Shown here: one piece after another, positions 20,439 to 28,849 of the stretch
Numbering within the stretch: position 1 is the stretch's first letter
Layout: every line of letters starts with the position of its first letter
NCBI GenBank assembly: GCA_947494205.1
Contig: CANLUH010000012.1
Location: 62,001 to 126,000, forward strand
Length of the DNA: 64,000 nucleotides
From: an uncultured Flavobacteriaceae bacterium
GTDB taxonomy: Bacteria > Bacteroidota > Bacteroidia > Flavobacteriales > Flavobacteriaceae
Direction: 5' to 3'
The notes under the pieces: model-generated
What the model was told of the DNA's origin: nothing
The model's database searches: none
What the model saw: the letters and a program-made list of their open reading frames with translations, nothing else
Position numbers and translations under genes: made by a program

Positions 20439-21240
20439 ATTATTTTTTAAGACTCTTAATCTAGAAGCTAGAACCACGATGTCTTATCGTTTCGACTTTT
20501 GGATAAGCGCAGTTATTGGTTTTATAGCCGAGTTTGGAGCCGTTTGGTTTTTATGGAATGCTGTATTTAAAGAATCTAATTCTGATGTTATAGGAGGGTA
20601 TAGTTTATCGAGTATGTATATTTATTATTTAACTGTAATATTAATTAGTAAAATTGTTAGAGGAAGTAGATCAAAAAATGATATCGCATCAGATATTTAC
20701 CAAGGTAATCTTAATAAATATCTATTGTTTCCCGTAAATTATATTTTATATAAGTATGCTCAACATTTAGGTGTAATGTTTCCTTCATTCATTCAGTTTT
20801 TTTTATTTGGGGTTGTTGTTATTCTAGTTATAGATTTACCAAACGACATTAATTTATCTTTTACATCAATTTTCATGGCTTTAATCACAATTTTTATAGC
20901 TAATATTCTTTATTTTCTTATGAATTACATGTTAAAACTTACTGCTTTTTGGATTGACAATGTGTGGAGTTTAGATGCTTTTAAATGGTTTATTGTTTCT
21001 CTTTTAGGTGGATATATGTTACCAATTAGTGTTTTCCCTAAAAATTTACAAATAGTTTTAAATTATTTACCTTTTAAATTTTTGTTTGACTTTCCTGTCA
21101 ATACTCTTTTTGGTAAAATTGGGGTAGAAATATGGGTTAAAGAGATTGCAATCTCTTTAATTTGGTGTCTATTTTTTTTAATAGTCTGCAGGTTAGTTTG
21201 GAAAAAGGGTAGATTACAATATACTGGAGTAGGAATTTAA
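20428..21240 (+). CDS. ABC-2 type permease (COG4587-like)
   Basis: A 270-residue inner-membrane protein with about six hydrophobic segments. It has the amphipathic N-terminal Y-R-F-D-F-W start of the first membrane segment and a conserved D-I-Y-Q-G-N-L-N-K-Y-L-L-F-P-V turn, which is the cytoplasmic coupling region of this permease group (typically R/G-x-L-x-x-x-L-x-x-P). It starts inside the ATPase gene (11-bp overlap). With the next gene it should form the heterodimeric membrane pore. Cargo unknown. Confidence 0.88.
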   Translation: MTTKLFFKTLNLEARTTMSYRFDFWISAVIGFIAEFGAVWFLWNAVFKESNSDVIGGYSLSSMYIYYLTVILISKIVRGSRSKNDIASDIYQGNLNKYLLFPVNYILYKYAQHLGVMFPSFIQFFLFGVVVILVIDLPNDINLSFTSIFMALITIFIANILYFLMNYMLKLTAFWIDNVWSLDAFKWFIVSLLGGYMLPISVFPKNLQIVLNYLPFKFLFDFPVNTLFGKIGVEIWVKEIAISLIWCLFFLIVCRLVWKKGRLQYTGVGI

Positions 21241-21251
21241 CAATAAAAAAA

Positions 21252-22040
21252 ATGAAAAAATACTTAAGATTATACGCCTATTTTTTAAGGTTTTCATTTA
21301 GCAAGTCTATGGAATTTAGATTCGATTTCTTTTTTCGAATACTTATGGATTTTGCATGGTATGGTACACAAATTGCCTTTTTTTCAATTTTATATAAACA
21401 TACTAATCTTTTAGGTGGTTGGAATTTTGATCAAGTATTAATTTTTATGGGAAGTATCTTTGTTGTGGATGCTGTTAATATGACGGTATTTTCAAATAAT
21501 TTTTGGTGGCTACCTACTTATGTTAATAGAGGGGAACTAGATTATTATCTAATGAGACCCGTATCTTCATTATTTTTTCTTTCTTTAAGAGATTTTGCTG
21601 CTAATTCTTTTATGAACTTATTTTTCGCAATTGGATTTTTAGTCTGGACTATTTTACGTTACCCTGAATCTTTTAGTATTGATAAAATAATGTTATTTAT
21701 TTTTTTATTAATATGCGGTATATTATTATTTGCTATGATGGGAATGATTTTTATTATCCCAGTTTTTTGGCTTCATTCTCAAAAAGGATTAAAAGATATT
21801 TTCTCTTCATTTCAGCGATTTGGAAACCAACCGCATAGAATATATTCTGGATGGATTAAACATGTTTTAACTTCTATACTTCCTTTTGCCTTTGTTGCAT
21901 CTTATCCTGTGTCAATATTATTTGAAAATTCACCCTTAAAAGCAGTCATGCATAGTTTCATTTTAGTGATTTCTCTTTTTTTGTTTATGAGATATTTTTG
22001 GAAAAAAGGGCTTAGAGCATATTCTTCGGCTTCTAGTTAA
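21252..22040 (+). CDS. ABC-2 type permease (COG3694-like)
   Basis: A 262-residue partner permease with about six membrane segments. It shows the same layout as the gene before it: E-F-R-F-D-F-F before the first helices and N-R-G-E-L-D-Y-Y-L-M-R-P-V as the coupling turn. The aromatic-rich C-terminal end (R-Y-F-W-K-K-G-L-R-A-Y-S) is typical. Last gene of the six-gene operon; its stop is one base from the stop of the convergent NAD kinase, leaving no room for a terminator between them. Confidence 0.88.
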   Translation: MKKYLRLYAYFLRFSFSKSMEFRFDFFFRILMDFAWYGTQIAFFSILYKHTNLLGGWNFDQVLIFMGSIFVVDAVNMTVFSNNFWWLPTYVNRGELDYYLMRPVSSLFFLSLRDFAANSFMNLFFAIGFLVWTILRYPESFSIDKIMLFIFLLICGILLFAMMGMIFIIPVFWLHSQKGLKDIFSSFQRFGNQPHRIYSGWIKHVLTSILPFAFVASYPVSILFENSPLKAVMHSFILVISLFLFMRYFWKKGLRAYSSASS

Positions 22041-22041
22041 T

Positions 22042-22923
22042 TTATGACATATTATTTTCTCCCCAGAGTAACTTTTCTCTTAATCTATTAAAAAAACTGT
22101 CTTTATCAATCATAACTAATTTTGCTACAAATGGAGTTTTCTTTATTATTACTCTAGTTTTTATAGGAGCCGCTAATATTCTAGAATCCAAAGATATTAA
22201 AAACTCATCTTCTCTACTTTTAACAGTTAAATCGACTTGAGTTTTATCAGATATAACCAAGGGTCTAGAATTAAGATTATGGGGAGCTATAGGAGTTAAA
22301 ACTAAATTAGAACAACTAGTATCAATTATTGGCCCTCCACAACTTAAAGAATACCCAGTACTTCCTGTAGGTGTTGAAATAATTAATCCATCAACCCAAT
22401 AATTTGTTAGTTTTTCACTATTTAAGCTCACGTTTACAGAAATCATTGATGTTGTCTGTTTTCTGCTAATTACGACTTCATTAAGAGCAAAATTTATTTG
22501 TTTCTTTTTCTTTAATACATCTGGAAATGTTGTAATAGAAACAAGTGATCTTTCAGAAATTGAATAGTTTTCTTTTATTATCTGGTCAATAGATTTTTCA
22601 ATATTCTCTTTTTTTATTGACGTTAAAAATCCCAAGCGACCTGTATTTATACCAATAATTGGAATCTCAAGTTCTTTGATAAATATTATAGACTTTAATA
22701 TTGTACCATCCCCTCCAATACTTATTAAGAAATCATAAGAACTATCTAGTTTTTCAAAACAATTAAGGTTTGAACTTATTTCAAGTTTTTCATTCTTTAA
22801 ATAGAGAAAACATTCTTTCTCAATATGGACCTTTATTTCTTTTAATATCAAATAATTTAAAATAATCTGAATATAACTTAAAGACTGGTAATGTTTAACT
22901 TGGCTAAAAATGGCTATTTTCAA
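22042..22923 (-). CDS. nadK: NAD kinase
   Basis: NadK phosphorylates NAD+ to NADP+ using ATP. The 293-residue protein shows the diagnostic G-G-D-G motif in L-I-S-I-G-G-D-G-T-I-L (about residues 70-80), the N-T-G-R-L-G-F-L-T motif, and the T-P-T-G-S-T-G-Y-S-L-S NAD-binding loop. Length and order are normal. It is convergent with the ABC permease and lies inside the island with nadA and nadB. Because nadK is normally an essential core gene, a second copy elsewhere in the chromosome is to be expected, though this window cannot show it. Confidence 0.95.
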   Translation of the reverse strand: MKIAIFSQVKHYQSLSYIQIILNYLILKEIKVHIEKECFLYLKNEKLEISSNLNCFEKLDSSYDFLISIGGDGTILKSIIFIKELEIPIIGINTGRLGFLTSIKKENIEKSIDQIIKENYSISERSLVSITTFPDVLKKKKQINFALNEVVISRKQTTSMISVNVSLNSEKLTNYWVDGLIISTPTGSTGYSLSCGGPIIDTSCSNLVLTPIAPHNLNSRPLVISDKTQVDLTVKSREDEFLISLDSRILAAPIKTRVIIKKTPFVAKLVMIDKDSFFNRLREKLLWGENNMS

Positions 22924-23337
22924 TACTATTTATAATTTTACTATTACAAAAACGAATATACTCAATTATTTAAGTTTTTTGAGTCAATTATTTAGTTACC
23001 GTTAATTATAACTCTAAAAGAATATTTTTTTAGTCTTCATAACTATTCTATCTTGTATATTAATTATTTTTTTTACTTAAAAGAGTTAAAGCCTTTTGAG
23101 TTCTGTGAGAATTTTTAATTTGGATAACAGTTTCATGAATAATCTCTTATTCATTATATATTAATTTCATAGATATAGAAAAAGTGTTATTGTTTATAAA
23201 AAATAATTTATTTTTATAAAATTTATTTATGCAATGTTATACATTAAGATTCAATGAATTATTATTTTCTAATTATGCATTTTATGTAAACTTTATTAAA
23301 CAATAATATTATATCCAACTATTTAAATTCATTAATT
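22924..23337. other. 414-bp AT-rich region, no gene
   Basis: Very AT-rich with no convincing reading frame. It should hold the nadK promoter (leftward) and, at its right end, a TAnnTTTG box for the phytase-like gene. No repeat or terminator-like hairpin of note was found. Confidence 0.6.
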
Positions 23338-23340
23338 TTG
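23333..23340 (+). promoter_or_regulatory. TAnnTTTG -7 box overlapping a TTG start
   Basis: TAATTTTG is a perfect -7 consensus, yet its last three bases are the TTG that best begins the phytase-like lipoprotein at 23338. Both cannot act together as written, unless initiation is at a non-standard codon just downstream. Confidence 0.4.
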
Positions 23341-24480
23341 TCAAATAAAATACTAAAATATGAGGCGCTACTGATTTTGGTTTTGTTAATTTATTCTTGT
23401 GGAATAAAAAAAAACACTGCTAGACTGTATTCTCAAATGAATTATATCGGGATGTATGAAATCCCATTTGATGAAACATTCTTAAATACAAAAATTGGAG
23501 GCTTGTCCGGTATTGATTATAATTTAGAAAAAGATGTTTATTATTTAATTAGTGATGATCCTTCTACTAATAGTCCGTCTAGATATTATACTGTAAAAAT
23601 TCATTCAAATAATAAAATGATTGATAGTATTACATTTTTAGATGTTAACTTCTTAAAAAACAAGAATGGGAATAATTTTATAAATCCTAAACAGTCGCCT
23701 TTAAAATCAATTGACCCAGAGGACCTTAGGTATAATCCAAAGGATAAATATATATATTGGAGTAATGAAGGGGAGCGACTCGTACAAGGCTCAAAAAGTA
23801 TTCTTCAAAACCCATCGATTAATATTATGGATTTGAAAGGTAATTTTATTGGAGAGTTTTTAATCCCTTCAAATTTAGTTATGCAAGAATTAGATAAAGG
23901 TCCTCGTAAAAACGGAGCTTTAGAAGGAGTGGCGTTTTCTAAAGATTATAACTATTTGTATACAAGCTTAGAAGTACCTTTATTTGAAGATGGAGAACCT
24001 TCAACCTTTAAAGAAGGAGGTAAGGTAAGAATTTATAAGTTTAAAACTAAAACTAAAAAAGCAATATATCAATACGGATACACGTTAGACCCTGTTGCAT
24101 TTAAAGCCATTCCTAAAGGAACATTTCAAATTAATGGTATCTCTGCAATTATTGAATTTAAAAAAGATAAGTTATTAGTGGTAGAACGATCCTATTCAAA
24201 TGGGAGAAAATCTTCTACGATAAAAATATTTATAGCGGACTTAAGTGAAGCTAACGATGTTTCTTCTTTTATTTCATTGAATCGAAAACAAAACTATCGG
24301 AAAGTTTCTAAAGATTTACTTTTAAACCTAGACACCTTGGGTATTCATATCGATAATATTGAAGGAATTACATTCGGTCCAAATTTACCTAATGGCAATA
24401 AAACTTTGTTATTAGTAGCGGATAATAATTTTTCTAAAAATCAAAAGAGTCAAATACTTTTTTTTGAATTGATAGAATAA
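23338..24480 (+). CDS. Esterase-like activity of phytase family lipoprotein
   Basis: A 380-residue protein matching the phytase-like esterase domain (a beta-propeller type fold): G-G-L-S-G-I-D-Y near the N-terminus, S-I-D-P-E-D-L-R-Y, N-E-G-E-R, N-G-A-L-E-G-V-A-F-S and a late D-N-I-E-G-I-T-F-G. A lipoprotein-like signal (L-L-I-L-V-L-L-I-Y-S-C-G) is present only if translation begins at the TTG at 23338 or a nearby non-ATG codon; the first in-frame ATG is after the signal. Probably exported and possibly surface-exposed. The true substrate of this family is unclear. It is a single gene flanked by AT-rich gaps within the island. Confidence 0.8.
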   Translation: MSNKILKYEALLILVLLIYSCGIKKNTARLYSQMNYIGMYEIPFDETFLNTKIGGLSGIDYNLEKDVYYLISDDPSTNSPSRYYTVKIHSNNKMIDSITFLDVNFLKNKNGNNFINPKQSPLKSIDPEDLRYNPKDKYIYWSNEGERLVQGSKSILQNPSINIMDLKGNFIGEFLIPSNLVMQELDKGPRKNGALEGVAFSKDYNYLYTSLEVPLFEDGEPSTFKEGGKVRIYKFKTKTKKAIYQYGYTLDPVAFKAIPKGTFQINGISAIIEFKKDKLLVVERSYSNGRKSSTIKIFIADLSEANDVSSFISLNRKQNYRKVSKDLLLNLDTLGIHIDNIEGITFGPNLPNGNKTLLLVADNNFSKNQKSQILFFELIE

Positions 24481-24827
24481 ATCAAAAAAGCTATATTCGT
24501 ATTATAAAAAACTATTTTATACCTGTAAGTAATTTTTGCTTTGTTTTCATTTGAATCAACAAATAAAAGTTTTTCTATTTGGGGAAGAATTGTTGACTAC
24601 AAGTTTGGCCCTATCGAATCTTTTTCTATTAAGGTCTTTGAATACAATTCGAAGAAAAATATAAAGAAATTAATTTAAGAATTTCATGATAACGATGAAT
24701 TCTTAATAAAGAAACTTATCTCATAGAGAGTACAGTTGAAAACTATACTCGATATAGTATTATTAAATCAATTAAAGGTAAAAACGAATCAGTTGGAGAA
24801 ATCTTTTACAAAATTTTTGGTAGAATT
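24481..24827 (+). other. 347-bp gap with decayed coding sequence
   Basis: One frame reads I-V-D-Y-K-F-G-P-I-E-S-F-S-I-K-V-F-E-Y-N (about 24590-24650) before a stop, and another, open from about 24710, reads L-I-E-S-T-V-E-N-Y-T-R-Y-S-I and runs in frame into the nuclease ATG at 24828. These look like remnants of one interrupted protein, perhaps a YD-repeat-like secreted protein. I cannot name it. Confidence 0.35.
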
Positions 24828-25595
24828 ATGAAAAACAAACTTATTTTATTCTTATTATGTATTCATATTAATGTTGTTCAGGCATGGGGAACAACAGGAC
24901 ATAGAGTTGTTGGGGAAATAGCTTCACAGCATATTTCTAATAAAACCAAAAGAAAAATAGCTAAATTACTTGAAGGAGAAAGTTTAGCCTCTGTCTCAAC
25001 TTTTGCAGACGAAATAAAATCAGATCCGAGATATAGAAATTTTTATTCTTGGCACTATGTGAATTTTGATTTCGGAGAAAAATACGATTCTAGGAAAAGA
25101 GACCCTAAAGGCGATATTATATTTGGAATTCAAGAATGCATTAAAGTAATAAAAGATGAAAAAAGTAGTAAAGAGAATAAAGCTTTTTATCTTAAGTTAT
25201 TAATCCATCTTGTTGGTGATTTGCACCAGCCTTTACATACAGGTAGGACAGAAGATAGAGGGGGAAACGATATTAATGTAAATTGGTTTAAAGATAAATC
25301 TAATTTACATAAGGTGTGGGATGAAGACATGATTAATTATCATAATATGAGTTATACTGAGTTAGCCTCTAATTTACCAAGAACAGATAAAAAAAGTATA
25401 AGAAGTATACAAAAAGGAACTATTTTAGATTGGACTTATGAATCTCAAAAATTAGCACAAAAAATTTATGCTTCAGCAGAAACAGGAGATTCACTAGGCT
25501 ATAAATATAATTACAATCATTTCTCTATAGTTGAAACACAATTACAAAAAGGAGGAATAAGATTAGCTAGATTATTAGATGACATATTTAAATAA
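24828..25595 (+). CDS. S1/P1 family nuclease
   Basis: A secreted zinc-dependent nuclease that degrades single-stranded DNA/RNA and removes 3' phosphates. The 255-residue protein has a signal peptide ending at V-Q-A, after which the mature chain starts W-G-T-T-G-H-R; the N-terminal Trp and His are zinc ligands in this family. Further ligands lie in F-A-D-E-I, S-W-H-Y, L-I-H-L-V-G-D-L-H-Q-P-L-H and G-G-N-D-I. Length and motif order are normal, so it should be active. It is the last gene of the island and may scavenge nucleotides or phosphate together with the phytase-like gene (inference). Confidence 0.94.
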   Translation: MKNKLILFLLCIHINVVQAWGTTGHRVVGEIASQHISNKTKRKIAKLLEGESLASVSTFADEIKSDPRYRNFYSWHYVNFDFGEKYDSRKRDPKGDIIFGIQECIKVIKDEKSSKENKAFYLKLLIHLVGDLHQPLHTGRTEDRGGNDINVNWFKDKSNLHKVWDEDMINYHNMSYTELASNLPRTDKKSIRSIQKGTILDWTYESQKLAQKIYASAETGDSLGYKYNYNHFSIVETQLQKGGIRLARLLDDIFK

Positions 25596-25838
25596 AGAAG
25601 TTAGTACTGTAGTTAGTAAAAATACTCATTACTGTTTTTATGCGTTCTTAGATCTATTGAAAAAATAGAAAACCTGCTAGAAACTTTAAAATAAGAATTC
25701 TTCAAATCGTTGTTTATCAAAATAGGGTGTGAAAAATATGTATTGAATCATATTTAAGAATTTATTTTTTAGGATAGTAATTATAAATTTAAAATTCTTA
25801 ATAAAAATAAATATTCATTGAAAATACTGTGTTAAATA

Positions 25839-26045
25839 TACCACGACTCCCGAAAAGGCTTTTTACTGTTTTTAGCAAGTGCATGCATTGTGTTTTCCGA
25901 AATGGTACAAGTAGCTTACATTTTTATTGCAGCAGATTACGTGTTGAATGTAATATACTCACTACTATTAATTATAGGCTTTTATTTTATTTATATGCAT
26001 ATAGAATCTAAAATCTATAGCGAAAACTATAAAGTGTTACGATAG
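25839..26045 (+). pseudogene. 3' fragment of the third membrane-protein gene
   Basis: Encodes the last ~69 codons of the gene at 10221-10940, beginning Y-H-D-S-R-K-G and ending K-V-L-R-stop. Most differences from the intact copy are third-position and silent (only R/K, V/I and A/V changes), which suggests that it diverged as part of an intact gene before being truncated here. Confidence 0.9.
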
Positions 26046-26165
26046 TTTTAAAAACGGAATATCCTTTTTGTAGAAAAATAGAATTATAGCAGACAATGTA
26101 AAAGTTACTATAGCTGTAGCGAATAATACACCACCATCATTATTAACATCTATACCTAATTGGGT
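25839..26165 (+). repeat. Right 327-bp direct repeat flanking the island
   Basis: Partner of 10734-11060 (constant offset 15105). It runs from inside the truncated membrane-protein gene into the 3' third of the intact doxX. Identity starts abruptly at about 25839. Confidence 0.92.
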
Positions 26166-26417
26166 TAAATGCATAAAAATAGCACCACCAATTACACCTA
26201 ATGTTAATACAGCACCTGCCCAAACTGTTTTAGGAATAAGTAATAAGATACCGGCAATTAATTCTAAAACGCCAATGCCAATTCTACCAATAGGTTCTAG
26301 TCCAACTTGTTCAAAAATATAAACACTATCTGGGTGTGCAGTAAATTTAAAACGTAAGGTTTGTATTAATATAATAGCTACAATTAAACGTAGAGCAAAT
26401 AATAATTTGGTTTTCAT
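26037..26417 (-). CDS. DoxX-family membrane protein
   Basis: A 126-residue protein with four hydrophobic helices, typical of the DoxX/DoxX-like family (R-L-I-V-A at the first helix, G-I-G-V-L-E-L-I-A-G in the second, G-G-A-I-F-M-H in the third). DoxX relatives are linked to quinone or redox functions, but this member's role is unknown. Its last third lies in the right direct repeat, so the island inserted at its 3' junction and left the gene intact. Confidence 0.88.
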   Translation of the reverse strand: MKTKLLFALRLIVAIILIQTLRFKFTAHPDSVYIFEQVGLEPIGRIGIGVLELIAGILLLIPKTVWAGAVLTLGVIGGAIFMHLTQLGIDVNNDGGVLFATAIVTFTLSAIILFFYKKDIPFLKLS

Positions 26418-26474
26418 TAGAAATGGTTTTAAGTTGATTATTTACTCTAACTAGTAGTTGTTTTTATAGATACC

Positions 26475-27392
26475 TTACACTATTATAGAAGTGCCATCTG
26501 CAGATTTGTTCTTTTCAGCATCAAAATAAAAGTCAATTCTTCCTAGATTAATTCCGTAACATCCTACCTGATTTACTAATACGTTTTTACCTTCGCTATT
26601 CTGTGCTACTGTAGGTTTTGGAAGAAACGTATGGGTGTGTCCGCCAATAATTAAATCGATATCTTTTGTAGATTTTGCTAAAGTAAGATCACAAATTTTG
26701 TCTGGATTCTTTTTATAATAATAGCCTAAGTGCGATAAACAAATAATAAGGTCGCAACCTTCATCTTTTTTTAGAATACGTGTCATTTCCTGAGCGCTTT
26801 CAATAGGATCTAAATACTCAGTTTCTTTGTACATTTTTTTATCTACTAAACCATTCAGTTTAATACCTAAGCCAAAAACGCCAATTTTAAGACCATCTTT
26901 TATAAAGACTTGATACGGTTTTACATGCGTATCCATTACGGTATTCTTAAAGTTATAATTAGCAGAAAGAAATTGAAACTTAGCATGTGGTAATTGTGCA
27001 TACAAGCCATCTATACCATTATCGAAATCGTGATTTCCAATAGTAGCAGCATCGTATTTCATTTTAGACATTAGCTTAAATTCCAGTTCACCACCATAAT
27101 AATTAAAATAGGGTGTGCCTTGAAAAATATCACCAGCATCTAATAATAATGTATTAGGATTTTCATTGCGTATAGACTCCACTAAACTTGCGCGTCTAGC
27201 AACACCACCTTGATTTGCGTTGCGTGCGGCATCTGCAGCAAAAGGATCTATATGACTATGCACATCGTTAGTATGTAAAATAGTAATTTTCTTAGCTCTA
27301 GGAACAGCATTAAAAGATTGTAACCCAAAACCACCAATAGTTACTAAAGCTGTTGCGGCTGTCGATTGTTGTATAAATGTTCTACGTTTCAT
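26475..27392 (-). CDS. Metallophosphatase (5'-nucleotidase N-terminal domain)
   Basis: A 305-residue calcineurin-like phosphoesterase corresponding to the N-terminal catalytic half of bifunctional UDP-sugar hydrolase/5'-nucleotidases. An N-terminal Tat-like signal (M-K-R-R-T-F-I-Q-Q-S) suggests folded export. Metal-binding motifs: L-H-T-N-D-V-H-S-H, L-D-A-G-D-I-F-Q-G, G-N-H-D-F-D, and later G-G-H-T-H-T-F. The C-terminal nucleotidase domain is encoded separately by the gene just upstream (9-bp gap), so the two proteins probably work as a pair in the periplasm. Confidence 0.92.
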   Translation of the reverse strand: MKRRTFIQQSTAATALVTIGGFGLQSFNAVPRAKKITILHTNDVHSHIDPFAADAARNANQGGVARRASLVESIRNENPNTLLLDAGDIFQGTPYFNYYGGELEFKLMSKMKYDAATIGNHDFDNGIDGLYAQLPHAKFQFLSANYNFKNTVMDTHVKPYQVFIKDGLKIGVFGLGIKLNGLVDKKMYKETEYLDPIESAQEMTRILKKDEGCDLIICLSHLGYYYKKNPDKICDLTLAKSTKDIDLIIGGHTHTFLPKPTVAQNSEGKNVLVNQVGCYGINLGRIDFYFDAEKNKSADGTSIIV

Positions 27393-27401
27393 GGGTGTCT
27401 A

Positions 27402-28160
27402 TTATTTGGTTTGAGTAAATCTATCGTCTATAACGGGTTTAATGGTGTCTACTCTTTTAAAGTAATCTATCATCGCATTACGAATTTTATAATCTAAAAC
27501 ATATAAACTATCATTAGGTTTAAAAAAGTGCATTCTACCACTACTGTTATATAAATAATCGTTTGTTGCTAAATAATACGTTTGTTTAGCATCAATAGGT
27601 TTATTCTGCACTAAGGATTCAGTAATACCAAAATCTTTATCCAAGGTTAATTGTATACCACTTACTGGGTGTGCACGCTTGGCATGACTTAAATAGCCCA
27701 TCATGCTATCCATTTGTTGCCCTTTTAAAGCAACAACAACAATGCTGTTTTCAAAAGGCATCACCTCGAAAGCTGTTCTAGTAGTAATATTACCTTTAGA
27801 AATAACCGAACGAATACCACCATGATTTAATATTACAGCATCAATATTCTTTCCCGTACGTTTATTAAATACAAAATTTCCTTGTTGGTAAACAACATCG
27901 GCCATTAAATTACCAATAGCCGTATTTAAGTGTCCGTTGCTTTTAGAGTAGATTTCGGGAGCATAAGAAAGGACTGCGTTCATATCCTTATTAACCTTAT
28001 CGCGATAAGGTTTTATAATAGCCTCAAAACCTTGGTCAATTTTAAGCGTATCTGTAATAGGAATTTGTTTCCCCTCAATCTTGGTAAGTACTTGTGCATC
28101 TTCTTTACAGGCAAAAAAACTAAAAGCTATAAAGAGTGCTAAAAAGGTTTTATGTGTCAT
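27402..28160 (-). CDS. 5'-nucleotidase C-terminal domain lipoprotein
   Basis: A 252-residue protein with a lipoprotein signal (F-I-A-F-S-F-F-A-C) and the substrate-specificity domain of 5'-nucleotidases: G-N-L-M-A-D near residue 85, L-N-H-G-G-I-R, P-F-E-N-S-I-V, and the base-stacking region with Y-L-A-T-N-D-Y-L. It lacks the metal-binding half, which is encoded by the next gene in the same leftward pair. Split 5'-nucleotidases of this sort are common in Flavobacteriaceae as far as I recall. Confidence 0.9.
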   Translation of the reverse strand: MTHKTFLALFIAFSFFACKEDAQVLTKIEGKQIPITDTLKIDQGFEAIIKPYRDKVNKDMNAVLSYAPEIYSKSNGHLNTAIGNLMADVVYQQGNFVFNKRTGKNIDAVILNHGGIRSVISKGNITTRTAFEVMPFENSIVVVALKGQQMDSMMGYLSHAKRAHPVSGIQLTLDKDFGITESLVQNKPIDAKQTYYLATNDYLYNSSGRMHFFKPNDSLYVLDYKIRNAMIDYFKRVDTIKPVIDDRFTQTK

Positions 28161-28297
28161 TGATTTTCGTTTTGTACGTTGTTGGTTTTTGTGTCATTCG
28201 TTACAATAAATATGTCTTAAAAAAGAGCTTTATAATACAGTCTATTTTAGAATATTAAACTTATTGTAATAAGGTGAAATTTTTAACCGTCTTTTGC

Positions 28298-28305
28298 TAT
28301 TTTTG
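28298..28305 (+). promoter_or_regulatory. TAnnTTTG -7 box
   Basis: TATTTTTG, 20 bp upstream of the ATG at 28326, ahead of the DUF6913-dapA-channel run. Confidence 0.6.
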
Positions 28306-28325
28306 TAGCAAAGCAATAAATATAA

Positions 28326-28847
28326 ATGATTTTAAAAGGATTTAAAGAAAAATCTAATAAAAAGTATATTAATAAAATAGTAAACGAGAGAGTCGTTGTT
28401 ACTACTAAAGAGAAGGTTAAACGTGTTGGTATACTCGTAAATAATAACGAATCAGTAGATTATAATTGGTTTAAGACTTTAAAAGAGGTGTTAAATGTTA
28501 CAACTAGAGCTATTGAAATTGTCGCTTTTACTAACGATAAAAAGAAAGACGAGAATAACGAACTTATTGTTACTTACGATGGAACAGATTTAGGATGGAA
28601 TGGTACTATTAAGAATCCTAATTTAAAAACATTTATAAATACAGATTTCGACCTTTTAATTAGTTATTATACAGAGGATAATATTTTACTGAAATTATTA
28701 ACAACTGCCTCTAAAGCAAAATTTAAAGTAGGCATATTGCAAGAAGATGAGCGTATTAACGACTTGATTATAAAAACAGAATTAAACGATTTTAAAACGT
28801 TTAAAGTTGAATTAGAAAAATATCTTAAAATTTTAAATAAATTATAA
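28326..28847 (+). CDS. DUF6913-type protein
   Basis: A 173-residue, lysine-rich cytoplasmic protein of a flavobacterial family usually found just upstream of dapA; I recall it as DUF6913. It has a Rossmann-like pattern: a strand R-V-G-I-L-V near residue 36, the D-Y-N-W-F-K motif, then F-D-L-L-I-S-Y-Y and a late F-K-V-G-I-L strand. No catalytic motif or function is known to me. It ends 2 bp before dapA, so it is co-transcribed with it. Confidence 0.7.
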   Translation: MILKGFKEKSNKKYINKIVNERVVVTTKEKVKRVGILVNNNESVDYNWFKTLKEVLNVTTRAIEIVAFTNDKKKDENNELIVTYDGTDLGWNGTIKNPNLKTFINTDFDLLISYYTEDNILLKLLTTASKAKFKVGILQEDERINDLIIKTELNDFKTFKVELEKYLKILNKL

Positions 28848-28849
28848 TA

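Larger units (their letters stand above)
11061..25838. mobile_element. Inserted genomic island between direct repeats
   Basis: About 14.8 kb bounded by the two 327-bp repeats. Contents: a decayed IS110-family transposase, nadA-nadB-Nudix-like genes (leftward), a six-gene rightward operon with an ABC exporter, an NAD kinase, and two secreted hydrolases. It looks more AT-rich by eye than the flanks. No integrase, relaxase or intact transposase is present, so insertion was probably by homologous recombination or by a mobile element that has since decayed. Confidence 0.75.

Noticed and set aside
22924-23337. Possible small gene or RNA between nadK and the phytase-like gene
   Set aside because: No open frame of note and no stable hairpin; only AT-rich DNA.
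25829-26011. A 60-codon open frame just at the right repeat
   Set aside because: It is out of frame with the truncated membrane-protein fragment at 25839-26045, which has clear homology to 10221-10940; the open frame is a shadow.
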